Of a DNA stretch of 64,000 nt, positions 1-7,453 are shown one piece after another. The translations under genes and the position numbers were made by a program. How positions within the stretch are numbered: position 1 is the first letter of the stretch; each line of letters starts with the position of its first letter. The DNA lies in NCBI RefSeq assembly GCF_017874215.1, contig NZ_JAGGLB010000014.1, forward strand, positions 156,692 to 220,691, written 5' to 3'. The stretch comes from Paenibacillus eucommiae (GTDB taxonomy: Bacteria > Bacillota > Bacilli > Paenibacillales > NBRC-103111). Below the pieces are notes generated by a model. The model was not told where the DNA came from. It saw nothing but the letters and a program-made list of their open reading frames with translations, and searched no databases.

Positions 1-71
1 GCGTATATCAAGCTTCGCTATCTGTTGGCACGAAGATCATTTCACCAAGCTTGGTGGATTTCCTTAGATAA
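1..71 (+). CDS. flgL: FlgL, flagellar hook-filament junction protein, C-terminal end only
   Basis: Only the last 22 codons are in the window (third frame, stop TAA at 69-71). The peptide ends ISPSLVDFLR, which is the typical FlgL/HAP3 terminus of a helix followed by an L-x-D-F-L-R end. FlgL forms the junction between hook and flagellin filament. The Bacillus order flgL-DUF6470-fliW-csrA-hag continues directly downstream and supports the call. The bulk of the gene lies before the window, so no start or promoter can be assigned. Confidence 0.8.
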   Translation, partial: VYQASLSVGTKIISPSLVDFLR

Positions 72-107
72 CGAATCGATTAAGCTCGGCAAAGGTGGTT
101 AGTTCAG

Positions 108-674
108 GTGGATTTTCCTTTACTCCAAATTCGTCAGCAGTATGCCAGAATTGGTATTGATGCTGATTTGGGAACCTTTGACATAAAACAGCCGAAGCCT
201 GAGATGCATATGAAATCAACTCCAGGAAAGTCTGAGATCCGGCAGCCTCAAGGAGAGCTTACGATAGATTCTTCAAGGGCTAAGGATGCACTGGCCATAG
301 GCTCGCATACACAGTTTATGAAGAGAGTGTACAACGAAGCCTACCAAGTTGGATTGCAGTCTATAGGAACGACCATTGAAGAAGGTAATAGAATGGCTGC
401 GATTCATACGAAGGCTAACGTGATTGCTGATTTGGCTGTCGAAGGCTTTTTCAAGGATTTCAAAATGGCCTATGAGACAGAAGCATCGATCAGTAATGTA
501 GACCTTCAATATACAGCCAATAAACCGCAAATTCATATCGAAAAGAGCCAAATGGAGTTTGATCCGCAGTTACACAAGCCGGAGATTTTCTACAATAGAG
601 GCAAACTGGATATTTATTTGGCTCAGCGAGCCACGCTCGAATTCATACCTCCACAAATTGATGTAAAGCTATAA
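108..674 (+). CDS. DUF6470 family protein (YviE-like), flagellar locus
   Basis: A 188-residue soluble protein starting at GTG 108, with an AAAGGTGG ribosome binding site at about 91-98. It has no signal peptide or membrane segment. The N- and C-terminal parts are rich in beta-prone repeats with I-x-Q-P and P-x-I-x-I patterns (IDVKL at the very end), typical of the YviE/DUF6470 family that sits between flgL and fliW in Bacillales. Its biochemical role is not established. Its constant position between a junction protein and the flagellin translation regulator suggests a part in filament assembly or export. Confidence 0.75.
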   Translation: MDFPLLQIRQQYARIGIDADLGTFDIKQPKPEMHMKSTPGKSEIRQPQGELTIDSSRAKDALAIGSHTQFMKRVYNEAYQVGLQSIGTTIEEGNRMAAIHTKANVIADLAVEGFFKDFKMAYETEASISNVDLQYTANKPQIHIEKSQMEFDPQLHKPEIFYNRGKLDIYLAQRATLEFIPPQIDVKL

Positions 675-688
675 TCATGCCATAATAG

Positions 689-718
689 AGCTATTGGCAT
701 TGATGGATAGCTTTTTTC
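689..718 (+). terminator. weak hairpin before fliW
   Basis: AGCTAT (689-694) can pair with ATAGCT (707-712), followed by a run of T residues. The stem is short, so this may attenuate rather than end transcription between the DUF6470 gene and fliW. Confidence 0.35.
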
Positions 719-759
719 ATTGAAAAAAGACTTACTTCGAAGGAATAGGAGTGTAATGA

Positions 760-1224
760 ATGAAATTACATACGTCGCGCTTCGGTGAAATTGATATCGA
801 GACGGAAAAGCTACTAACGTTCACCCAGGGTATCCCTGGATTTGAAGATAAGCACTCATTTATTATGCTGCATCCGGATGCGGAGATTCCTTTTTCATTT
901 ATGCAATCCGCTGAGGACGGCAATCTGGCCTTTTTGGTAACAGATCCTTTTTTATACTTCCCAGACTATCAGTTCGATCTGCCCGAGGGGATACAGCAGG
1001 AAGTGAATATTCAACAACCCGAGGAAATTATGATCAGAAGTATTGTGTCGATTCATCCGGATACGCAGGAATTCGCCCTGAATTTACTGGCACCGATTAT
1101 TGTGAATACGAAGGAAAAGCTGGGCAAGCAAGTCATCCTGCATCATTCTTCTTACAAAACGAAGCATCCGATCCAGCCGGGAACCAGCAGTAAAGAAGAA
1201 CAGTCCGAATTAAAGGAAGTGTAG
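760..1224 (+). CDS. fliW: FliW, flagellar assembly factor and CsrA antagonist
   Basis: A 154-residue protein, the usual FliW length, with the family signatures F-G-E-I-D near the N-terminus, F-x-Q-G-I-P-G-F at about residues 22-29, and an F-L-V-T-D-P-F motif around residue 60. In Bacillus, FliW binds either flagellin or CsrA. When free flagellin is exported, FliW is released, sequesters CsrA and allows hag translation. The gene has its own AGGAG site just before ATG 760 and lies 3 bp ahead of csrA, so the two are translated from one message. The extended acidic C-terminus (SSKEEQSELKEV) is unremarkable. Confidence 0.95.
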   Translation: MKLHTSRFGEIDIETEKLLTFTQGIPGFEDKHSFIMLHPDAEIPFSFMQSAEDGNLAFLVTDPFLYFPDYQFDLPEGIQQEVNIQQPEEIMIRSIVSIHPDTQEFALNLLAPIIVNTKEKLGKQVILHHSSYKTKHPIQPGTSSKEEQSELKEV

Positions 1225-1227
1225 CAG

Positions 1228-1458
1228 ATGCTAGTGCTGTCGCGTAAGAAGGGCGAGTCTATTATGATAGGCGATGATATCGAATTAGTCATCTTGGATG
1301 TAGGCGGGGATAGCATTAGAGTTGGCATCGTAGCTCCCAAGGAAGTGGAGATATTTCGGAAGGAAATTTATTTGACGATTCAAAGCTCGAATGAAGAAGC
1401 CTCCTTGAATACCCTGGATACGACGAAGCTGCAGGCTTTGTTTAAAAACAAGAGATAA
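1228..1458 (+). CDS. csrA: CsrA, carbon storage / flagellin translational regulator
   Basis: A 76-residue RNA-binding protein with the CsrA core: MLVLSRKKGESIMIG at the N-terminus, then V-G-I-x-A-P-K-E-V-x-I-x-R-x-E-I, which forms the RNA-contacting strands. It acts as a dimer on GGA motifs in mRNA leaders. It starts 3 bp after fliW and is followed by a strong terminator. Its expected target, the leader of the flagellin gene immediately downstream, carries two good binding sites (1625-1660). The organization therefore matches the Bacillus FliW-CsrA-flagellin partner switch. Confidence 0.96.
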   Translation: MLVLSRKKGESIMIGDDIELVILDVGGDSIRVGIVAPKEVEIFRKEIYLTIQSSNEEASLNTLDTTKLQALFKNKR

Positions 1459-1479
1459 TTAACGATAACGAGAGAAATG

Positions 1480-1512
1480 GAGTCATCTACTGGCGGTAGG
1501 TGGCTCTTTTTG
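1480..1512 (+). terminator. Rho-independent terminator after csrA
   Basis: GAGTCATCTAC (1480-1490) pairs with GTAGGTGGCTC (1496-1506) and is followed by a T run. It separates the fliW-csrA message from the flagellin gene. Confidence 0.85.
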
Positions 1513-1571
1513 TCGGTAAATGCCGGAAAACGCGTTATTTTGCTTCTTCAATTTTTATATCATCTGTACGA

Positions 1572-1597
1572 TAAATAGAATAGAAGCTTTTTGATAG
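1572..1597 (+). promoter_or_regulatory. candidate sigma-D promoter of hag
   Basis: TAAA at 1572-1575, a 14-bp spacer, then TTTGATAG at 1590-1597. The -35 is a perfect match to the sigma-D consensus. The -10 keeps only the GATA core of GCCGATAA. It is placed about 75 bp upstream of hag, leaving a leader that includes the CsrA sites. Confidence 0.5.
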
Positions 1598-1613
1598 GGC
1601 GTACGACCTATCG
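1593..1613. repeat. inverted repeat at the start of the hag leader
   Basis: GATAGG / CCTATC arms flank a CGTACG core, giving a near-perfect 20-bp dyad that overlaps the end of the candidate -10 and the presumed transcription start. It could be an operator or a 5' stabilizing hairpin of the flagellin mRNA. Confidence 0.5.
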
Positions 1614-1624
1614 AAGAAGTCGAA

Positions 1625-1660
1625 CCACATGGATGTGGAACCCAGAACCTTCAAGGAGGA
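1625..1660 (+). promoter_or_regulatory. two CsrA binding sites in the hag leader
   Basis: The upstream site, 1625-1638, is a 5-bp hairpin CCACA/TGTGG with TGGA in the loop and matches the CsrA SELEX core ACARGGAUGU closely. The downstream site, CAAGGAGGA at 1652-1660, is the Shine-Dalgarno itself, so CsrA bound there would block ribosomes. Spacing between the two GGA triplets is about 25 nt, suitable for one CsrA dimer. Confidence 0.75.
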
Positions 1661-1669
1661 AGAAAAGTT

Positions 1670-4600
1670 ATGAGAATTAATCACAACATTGGTGCGTTGA
1701 ACACGTACCGCCAGCTTACAGCTAACACAGAAAAAGGTGCCAAATCGATCGAGAAATTGTCTTCGGGTCTTCGCATCAACCGCGCAGGGGACGACGCTGC
1801 AGGTCTTGCAATCTCCGAGAAAATGAGAGCGCAAATCCGCGGTCTCGACCAAGCAACTCGCAACTCGCAAGATGGTATCTCCATGATCCAAACAACTGAG
1901 GGTGCATTGAACGAAACTCACTCCATCCTGCAACGTATGCGCGAATTGGCTAACCAATCCGCGAGTGATACAAACGTAGGTGTTGACCGTGCGGAAATCC
2001 AGAAGGAAATGAACCAATTGACTTCTGAGATCAACCGTATTGGTAATACAACTGAGTTCAATACACAAGCTCTTTTAAAAGGTAAAACAGGAACTGTTAC
2101 TGCGACTGATTCTGCTTCTAAAACTATTACTGATGGTGTTGCTGGTGTTCTTCAAGGGGAGCTATCTGGTCTGACTACAGTTAATGGAAGTGTAGTCGGA
2201 AGCACTTCAACAACAACAATTCAAGCGTCTTCCAGCAAAGCTACTGGTGCTTTTGAAGATGTGACTGAGACAACTGCAAGTGTAAAAGGTATCAAAGCAA
2301 CTGTTGGTGTATCCAACGGAATCACTTTTGAGGCCGATGCTGTTGGAACTGGTTTAAATGGTAAAACCATTACTATTAAGCAAAGTGCTACTGGTACAGC
2401 CCAGACATCAGGTCTTACTATTGATGGAAGTGGTAACTATACATTTACGATTGGTGAAGATGCTGCCGGGACTTCACTTGCAACTGACAGAGCTACTTAC
2501 TATAACCAACTGAAAAGTGCAATTGATGACTTCTCAATTAATGGTAATGCGGGTGCAGGCTTTGCTTTGGGGGAAGCTATTACAGTTAAACCACCAGCAA
2601 GTGCTGATTCTCCACTCACAGCTTTCAATAACACAGTTGCTACTATTGGTGGCGGTGTAAACGAAGTAGCTGGTGTTTATGATCTGAAATTAGATAAAAA
2701 GTTTACAGAAGCTGGCGATACAGTGAAAATTGCTGGTAAAACATTTACTGCAGTAATTGGAACTGCAGATCCTTCTAAAGGTGAATTCCAACTTGCTACT
2801 ACATCAGCTCTTGTTGGCGCTAGTACTGAAATTACACAAGCAACCAGCCTTTTGGCAGCAATTCAAGCCGATGCAGACATTAGTGCTAGATTCACAATTG
2901 ATAATGCTGGAGGAACTTTAGCCACTCTTACTTTTACTGAAAAAGCGGGTCAAGCTACAGGTGTTGCTCTTAGTAATACAACTGTTGCCGGTTCAGGTAG
3001 CGATGATAAGCTAGTTATCAAGAACGGTAATGGTAACAATCTTAGAAATGTCTCAATTGATGTAGCTACTAATGTTACGGCTTCTGGTGGTACAGTCAAG
3101 CTAGAAAGTACTGCTGGAAACACTCTAACATTCACTACAACAGCGGCAGATGGCGCTAAGGCTAATGGAGTAAGGGTTGTAATGGAAGCTGGTACTGGTA
3201 CAGATCCTACAGCGGTTTACAAGGATGGGAAATTGACAATTTCTTTGGGAACAGATGCTACTCAAAATATTGGTACTAATATATTAGCTGAAGTTAAAGC
3301 AATCGGTGTTAAAGATGGTATTGATTTTAATGGTTGGACTCAAGTGAGTGCTGGGAATTTTGGCAATGCTACTGGTGTATCTGCTACAGCTGCTCATATC
3401 AATGCAGATCAAATGGTCGCTGGTGGTAAGGATACACAAGTAGCATCAACCATGAGCGTGGAATTTAGTAATGGTGACATTAAGATCCACTTGGCTAACG
3501 ACAATGCATCCGAGAATACAGCTGCTAAGATCCAAGCTGCTCTTAAAGCATTAGTAACCGCTGGTGAGGTTGGAGGATACTGGGAAGCTGGACAACATAA
3601 AGTTGTAGACCTCAACAAATTTACTTTTGAAGCTCAAGGAAATTGGGATACCAAAACACTGGGCAACTCCATTACTAAAGCTACAGGCACATTCACAGGT
3701 GGTGTAGAGGATGTTAAGGGTAAGTATACCTTTGACGTTACCAAAGCATTTGGTGAAGGTGACCAAGTCCTTATTAAGGGTGAAGTCTTTACAGCTGTTA
3801 GTGGTCTTGCAGATGCAACGAAAGGTCAATTCAGTATCAATGCGAATGGGCTTGGAACAGGAACTCTTAATGAGCAAACAACTAGTTTGCTAGATGCCAT
3901 CAGCTTGAATTCCAAGCTTAGTGGATATGAAGCTTCTATCGTTAGCGGCACAACTAACAAAATCCAACTGGTTGAAAAAGCTTCTTCCGGTAAGGATCTG
4001 AAAGCAACTGATCTAGATACGAAAGCAACTGGAACTCTTGGAGAATTCTCGATCTCCTCAGCACCTTTAAACAATGATGGTGGTTCATTCGTCATTGATG
4101 GCGTGGAAATCAAAATTTCCAACAAAGAAGCTAACGTTGGCTATGCCAATGGTACTGTAATTAAAGAAGCTTCCACAGTTCTTGAGCAAAACAAAGCTCT
4201 GGTTGATGCAATCAACAAAAACACTGAGCTTAAAGGCAAATACACAGCTTCCATTAATGAAGACGGAGATATGAACTTGGTTCAAACTAATGGATCTGCT
4301 ACAGGCCCGCAAGTTCAAGCGAAAACTTCACCTAAAGGCGACTTCACTGCAACCTTCCAAGTGGGTGCGAACAGTGGTCAAAGCATGACAATCGAAGTTG
4401 GAGATATGCGTGCTAACGCGCTTAACATTAGTGGAGACGGCTCTGTGAGCAATGTTCAAGCTAAGAATGGTATTGTAGCTTCTTTCGTAGCAGTAGCTAA
4501 CGTTGGAGATGGCTCCACGAAGAACCTTACTGAGTTTGCTCTTGATGTGTCTACAAGTGAGAAAGCATCCGCGGCAATCAGCGTAATCAACGACGCTATT

Positions 4601-4840
4601 GAAGTTGTTTCCGGACAACGTTCGCAGCTTGGTGCTTACCAAAACCGTTTGGAGCACACGATCAACAACTTGGGTACTTCTTCCGAGAACTTGACTGCTG
4701 CTGAATCCCGTATCCGCGATGTGGATATGGCTAAAGAAATCATGGAAAACACTAAGAACAATATCTTGGCTCAAGCTGCTCAAGCTATGCTTGCTCAAGC
4801 GAACCAATCTACTCAAGGTGTTCTTCAATTGCTTCGTTAA
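1670..4840 (+). CDS. hag: Hag, giant flagellin with about 800-residue central domain
   Basis: Flagellin, the filament subunit exported by the flagellar type III system. At 1056 residues it is two to four times the usual length. Residues 1-138 (MRINHNIGALN start, S-S-G-L-R-I-N motif) and about 955-1056 (ending QSTQGVLQLLR) are standard D0/D1 helices. Between them lies a roughly 800-residue, Thr/Gly/Ala/Asn-rich surface region. At least two copies of a 95-110-residue beta module are visible, at about residues 329-440 and 679-787; both contain an F-T-A-V-x-G-x-A-D-x-x-K-G-x-F motif and a T-S-L-L-x-A-I motif. A flagellin-IN-like module follows at about 790-890. No HExxH protease motif was seen, so it is not an obvious flagellinolysin. 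Start ATG 1670 has a strong AAGGAGGA site that doubles as a CsrA target. The many lysines are potential substrates of FliB, encoded nearby. Confidence 0.95.
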   Translation: MRINHNIGALNTYRQLTANTEKGAKSIEKLSSGLRINRAGDDAAGLAISEKMRAQIRGLDQATRNSQDGISMIQTTEGALNETHSILQRMRELANQSASDTNVGVDRAEIQKEMNQLTSEINRIGNTTEFNTQALLKGKTGTVTATDSASKTITDGVAGVLQGELSGLTTVNGSVVGSTSTTTIQASSSKATGAFEDVTETTASVKGIKATVGVSNGITFEADAVGTGLNGKTITIKQSATGTAQTSGLTIDGSGNYTFTIGEDAAGTSLATDRATYYNQLKSAIDDFSINGNAGAGFALGEAITVKPPASADSPLTAFNNTVATIGGGVNEVAGVYDLKLDKKFTEAGDTVKIAGKTFTAVIGTADPSKGEFQLATTSALVGASTEITQATSLLAAIQADADISARFTIDNAGGTLATLTFTEKAGQATGVALSNTTVAGSGSDDKLVIKNGNGNNLRNVSIDVATNVTASGGTVKLESTAGNTLTFTTTAADGAKANGVRVVMEAGTGTDPTAVYKDGKLTISLGTDATQNIGTNILAEVKAIGVKDGIDFNGWTQVSAGNFGNATGVSATAAHINADQMVAGGKDTQVASTMSVEFSNGDIKIHLANDNASENTAAKIQAALKALVTAGEVGGYWEAGQHKVVDLNKFTFEAQGNWDTKTLGNSITKATGTFTGGVEDVKGKYTFDVTKAFGEGDQVLIKGEVFTAVSGLADATKGQFSINANGLGTGTLNEQTTSLLDAISLNSKLSGYEASIVSGTTNKIQLVEKASSGKDLKATDLDTKATGTLGEFSISSAPLNNDGGSFVIDGVEIKISNKEANVGYANGTVIKEASTVLEQNKALVDAINKNTELKGKYTASINEDGDMNLVQTNGSATGPQVQAKTSPKGDFTATFQVGANSGQSMTIEVGDMRANALNISGDGSVSNVQAKNGIVASFVAVANVGDGSTKNLTEFALDVSTSEKASAAISVINDAIEVVSGQRSQLGAYQNRLEHTINNLGTSSENLTAAESRIRDVDMAKEIMENTKNNILAQAAQAMLAQANQSTQGVLQLLR

Positions 4841-4854
4841 TTTGTTTAAAGCGA

Positions 4855-4890
4855 AGAGAGACCTTAGCTTGTCTAAGGTCTCTCTTTTCT
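4855..4890 (+). terminator. strong terminator after hag
   Basis: A 13-bp perfect stem, AGAGAGACCTTAG (4855-4867) with CTAAGGTCTCTCT (4873-4885), followed by T residues. Confidence 0.93.
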
Positions 4891-4918
4891 TCATTATGTG
4901 AGCTGAGGAGCGGATGTT

Positions 4919-5287
4919 GTGGAGAAGTATAGAGCAGTTGTGGAAGCTACCTTGGATCTGTCCGATACCATTGGTGAGGGCATTGATTATATCCGTTATC
5001 AAAGCAGTCAAGGAGACTATCTGAACACGCTTAACATGTTCAATGATATTCTGCAAGCGTCGGCTTCTATTGATACGAATTTGCAGTCCTTTGTCGATAA
5101 GCTTCCTAGTAATCGTCTCGAAGAGTTGGGAGATACACTGCGTATAGGCTTTTCTTCCCTTGCACTTGCATACGAGCAAGAGGCTCTTGAGAGGGTCTTG
5201 CAAGTGGTACAATCAATGATAGATCCCGCCTATGAATCATGGAAACAGGAGCTTAATCGCACATTGAGACCATATATTCTGGTGTAA
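4919..5287 (+). CDS. hypothetical protein in the flagellar cluster
   Basis: A 122-residue, mostly helical, soluble protein with GTG start 4919 and a GAGGAG site about 10 nt upstream. I do not recognise a domain. It has long amphipathic helices with no Cys, no signal peptide and no membrane segment, similar in shape to small flagellar chaperones. It sits directly after the flagellin terminator and 30 bp before the YjfB-type gene, so a motility-related role is likely from context only. A specific partner cannot be named. Confidence 0.6.
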   Translation: MEKYRAVVEATLDLSDTIGEGIDYIRYQSSQGDYLNTLNMFNDILQASASIDTNLQSFVDKLPSNRLEELGDTLRIGFSSLALAYEQEALERVLQVVQSMIDPAYESWKQELNRTLRPYILV

Positions 5288-5317
5288 GGCAAAGGTTTAG
5301 AATAAGGAGTTGTTTTA

Positions 5318-5515
5318 ATGGATATTGCGCTATTAGCCATGAGTTTGAATCAGGCCAAACTTCAGGAAAGCGTAAGCTTGTCCGTTCTAAAGATGGCTCT
5401 TGGGAATACCCAAGAAATCAGCAGTGGAATTGCACAATTACTTCCAAGCTCCGATAGCGGTATGGCTCGGTCGGTTCAGCCTCACTTGGGAGGGTCTATT
5501 GATATAAAGGCATAA
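5318..5515 (+). CDS. YjfB-type putative motility protein
   Basis: A 65-residue protein beginning MDIALLAMSLNQAKLQ, the characteristic start of the small YjfB family (putative motility protein) often found in sigma-D regulons of Bacillales. It has an AAGGAG site before ATG 5318 and lies 30 bp after the preceding hypothetical gene, so the two are probably cotranscribed. No catalytic residues are evident. Function in motility is inferred from family distribution and position. Confidence 0.75.
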   Translation: MDIALLAMSLNQAKLQESVSLSVLKMALGNTQEISSGIAQLLPSSDSGMARSVQPHLGGSIDIKA

Positions 5516-5550
5516 GCCGAAATATCATTACTATTTTATTAATTTACAGC

Positions 5551-5586
5551 AAGCTTATTCCTTTTTAAGGGGTAGGCTTTTTTGCT
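5551..5586 (+). terminator. terminator after the yjfB-like gene
   Basis: AAGCTTATTCCTT pairs imperfectly with AAGGGGTAGGCTT around a short loop, followed by a T run at 5578-5583. Confidence 0.7.
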
Positions 5587-5612
5587 TCATTCTTTAAAGC
5601 AAGAAAGCTATT

Positions 5613-5638
5613 CAAATCTTCCGGTTTTTTTCCGATAA
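5613..5638 (+). promoter_or_regulatory. sigma-D-type promoter of fliB
   Basis: CAAA at 5613-5616, a 14-bp spacer, and TCCGATAA at 5631-5638. The -10 matches the sigma-D consensus GCCGATAA at 7 of 8 positions. Placement 46 bp before the fliB start fits co-regulation with the flagellar genes. Confidence 0.65.
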
Positions 5639-5683
5639 AATGATATAAGGCTGCCTATACGCTACGATATGAGGAGAATAACC

Positions 5684-6928
5684 ATGAGCGATAAGAAGAG
5701 ACAACTATTAGTTCCCCATTATATGCAGCAATTTGCATGTATAGGATCTGCTTGTGAGGATACCTGCTGTGCAGGTTGGGCTGTTTCCATTGATCAATCC
5801 ACCTATAGGAAATATAACAAGGTCAGGGATTCTGTTTTGAAGCCGTTACTGGACAAGAAAGTAACTAGAAATCGGACTAATCCCACTGATGCGAATTACG
5901 CCAAAATCAAGCTGAACGAAGATGCTAAATGTCCGCTGCTTAACGAAACCGGCTTATGCAAAATTCAGGTTCAATTAGGGGAGGAGTTGCTCTCTGACAC
6001 ATGCGCTACGTATCCAAGAGTAACTAACCAAACAAATGGAGTGATGGAGCGCTCGGCATCTGTATCATGTCCGGAAATTGCCCGGTTGGCGCTGCTGAAT
6101 CCTGATGGTATGGAATTTGATGAAATTGAGGAAAGTGCAGATGTGCGGTTTCGTTTCACGAGGCGGTTGGACGAACGCACGGAGTCTGCACCTGATAAGG
6201 CGCAAAAGCATTTCTGGGAGCTTCGGATTATATCGATTCAAATTTTGCAAAATCGCAGCTATAAGCTAGCAGATAGACTGGTTATTCTGGGAATGCTCTT
6301 CAACAAGGTACAGGAATATGTAGAAGCCAAAAGAGTCGATGAAATCCCGCTCTTAATTGCAGAGTACACTCGTTTACTAGAAGATGGGAGCATGAAAGCA
6401 GGGCTAAACAGCATTCCTGTACTCTATGCTATCCAAATGGAAATCATGAAGGGGATCTCGGATGAGCGGTATGTCTTGGGTGTGAATAACAGCAGATATA
6501 TCGAATGCTTCACGGAAACCTTGCATGGCATCAGCTATACTGAAAATACCCCCGTAGAAGAAATTGCAGAGCGATATAAATACGCTCATGATCTTTATTT
6601 CAAACCTCTCATGGATCAGCATGAATATATTATGGAAAACTATTTGGTTAACTATGTATTCAAGAATATGTTTCCATTTGGTGGACATCCGAGCGTAGTC
6701 GATGATTACATTATTATGGTTATTCATTATGCTCTTATTAAGCTTCATCTTATTGGGATGTCAGGATTTCATAAAGATGCATTTTGTATAGAGCTTGTGC
6801 TCAAACTTATTCAATCCTTCGCCAAATCAATTGAACACAGCCCGCTTTTTCTTAGGAAAGTATACGATTTGCTCAAAAATAATGGATATACTTCCATGGC
6901 CTATATGTCCATCCTCATAAAAAATTAA
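5684..6928 (+). CDS. fliB: FliB, flagellin lysine-N-methylase
   Basis: A 414-residue protein with the conserved FliB N-terminal cysteine cluster: C-I-G-S-A-C-E-D-T-C-C-A-G-W (about residues 20-33), then C-P-L-L-x-E-x-G-L-C and L-S-D-T-C-A-T-Y-P-R at about 84-115. This pattern is thought to bind a metal centre. FliB enzymes methylate surface lysines of flagellin, and the giant flagellin encoded 850 bp upstream is the obvious substrate. ATG 5684 is preferred over the in-frame ATG 5669 because the GAGGAG site at 5671-5676 lies between them. A sigma-D-like promoter precedes it. The C-terminal half is helical and poorly conserved. Confidence 0.88.
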   Translation: MSDKKRQLLVPHYMQQFACIGSACEDTCCAGWAVSIDQSTYRKYNKVRDSVLKPLLDKKVTRNRTNPTDANYAKIKLNEDAKCPLLNETGLCKIQVQLGEELLSDTCATYPRVTNQTNGVMERSASVSCPEIARLALLNPDGMEFDEIEESADVRFRFTRRLDERTESAPDKAQKHFWELRIISIQILQNRSYKLADRLVILGMLFNKVQEYVEAKRVDEIPLLIAEYTRLLEDGSMKAGLNSIPVLYAIQMEIMKGISDERYVLGVNNSRYIECFTETLHGISYTENTPVEEIAERYKYAHDLYFKPLMDQHEYIMENYLVNYVFKNMFPFGGHPSVVDDYIIMVIHYALIKLHLIGMSGFHKDAFCIELVLKLIQSFAKSIEHSPLFLRKVYDLLKNNGYTSMAYMSILIKN

Positions 6929-6956
6929 TCTTCTACAATTATTTTTTATTTCTATT

Positions 6957-6982
6957 ATTATTTCCTCTTTTTCTTCCGATAA
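6957..6982 (+). promoter_or_regulatory. sigma-D-type promoter of flaG-fliD-fliS-fliT
   Basis: TCCGATAA at 6975-6982 is identical to the fliB -10 and lies 39 bp before flaG. At the matching 14-bp spacing the -35 is a poor ATTA (6957-6960), so the assignment rests on the -10. Confidence 0.5.
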
Positions 6983-7021
6983 CATGGTATATAGACAACA
7001 TCGGTGAAGGAGGTAAGAAGA

Positions 7022-7432
7022 ATGAGTTCCAATGTATCATTTGGAGGTATTCCGTCGGCTGGAATCCAGCCTTTGGAGAGCATATCCAGAGTGCAGCCTT
7101 CCAGCGGCGAATCAACAGCAGGCACTGAAACTAGCAGTATCCCATTATCAATCAAGACAGTGAAGGCTCTCAAGCAAGCAGAGCTGCGCGGGGAAAATGT
7201 TACAATTAGCGAGGGGCAGCTCATCAAAGCAATAGATCATGCCCTTAAGGCTGTTCAGGGTGCTACAACCTCCTTGGAATTCTCTGTTCATAACAAGACC
7301 AAGGAAATTATGGTCAAGGTAAGAGACAAGGAAACAGGTGATGTTATTAGGGAGATTCCCCCGGAAAAAACACTGGATTTTGTTGCCAAGCTCTGGGAGA
7401 TGGCCGGCATCTTGGTAGATAAAAAGGGTTAA
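7022..7432 (+). CDS. flaG: FlaG, flagellar protein
   Basis: A 136-residue protein with the FlaG C-terminal domain: F-S-V-H-x-K-T-K-E-I-M-V-K-V-R-D, then a G-D-V-I-R-E-I-P-P-E motif, then a hydrophobic helix ending V-D-K-K-G. The first 50 residues are Ser/Gly/Pro-rich and probably disordered. FlaG affects filament length and is usually encoded just before fliD, as here. The ATG at 7022 is chosen because GGAGGT (7010-7015) sits 6 bp ahead; the in-frame GTG at 7004 would place the site inside the gene. Confidence 0.88.
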   Translation: MSSNVSFGGIPSAGIQPLESISRVQPSSGESTAGTETSSIPLSIKTVKALKQAELRGENVTISEGQLIKAIDHALKAVQGATTSLEFSVHNKTKEIMVKVRDKETGDVIREIPPEKTLDFVAKLWEMAGILVDKKG

Positions 7433-7453
7433 AGGTTTAGGAGGAGATTTACT

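Noticed and set aside
1670..4840. The giant flagellin as a flagellinolysin (enzymatic flagellin)
   Set aside because: I looked for the HExxH zinc-protease motif in the central region and did not find it.
4328..5212. A 294-residue frame antisense to the flagellin gene end
   Set aside because: It runs across the hag terminator and the next gene, has no start signal, and mirrors strong flagellin codons.
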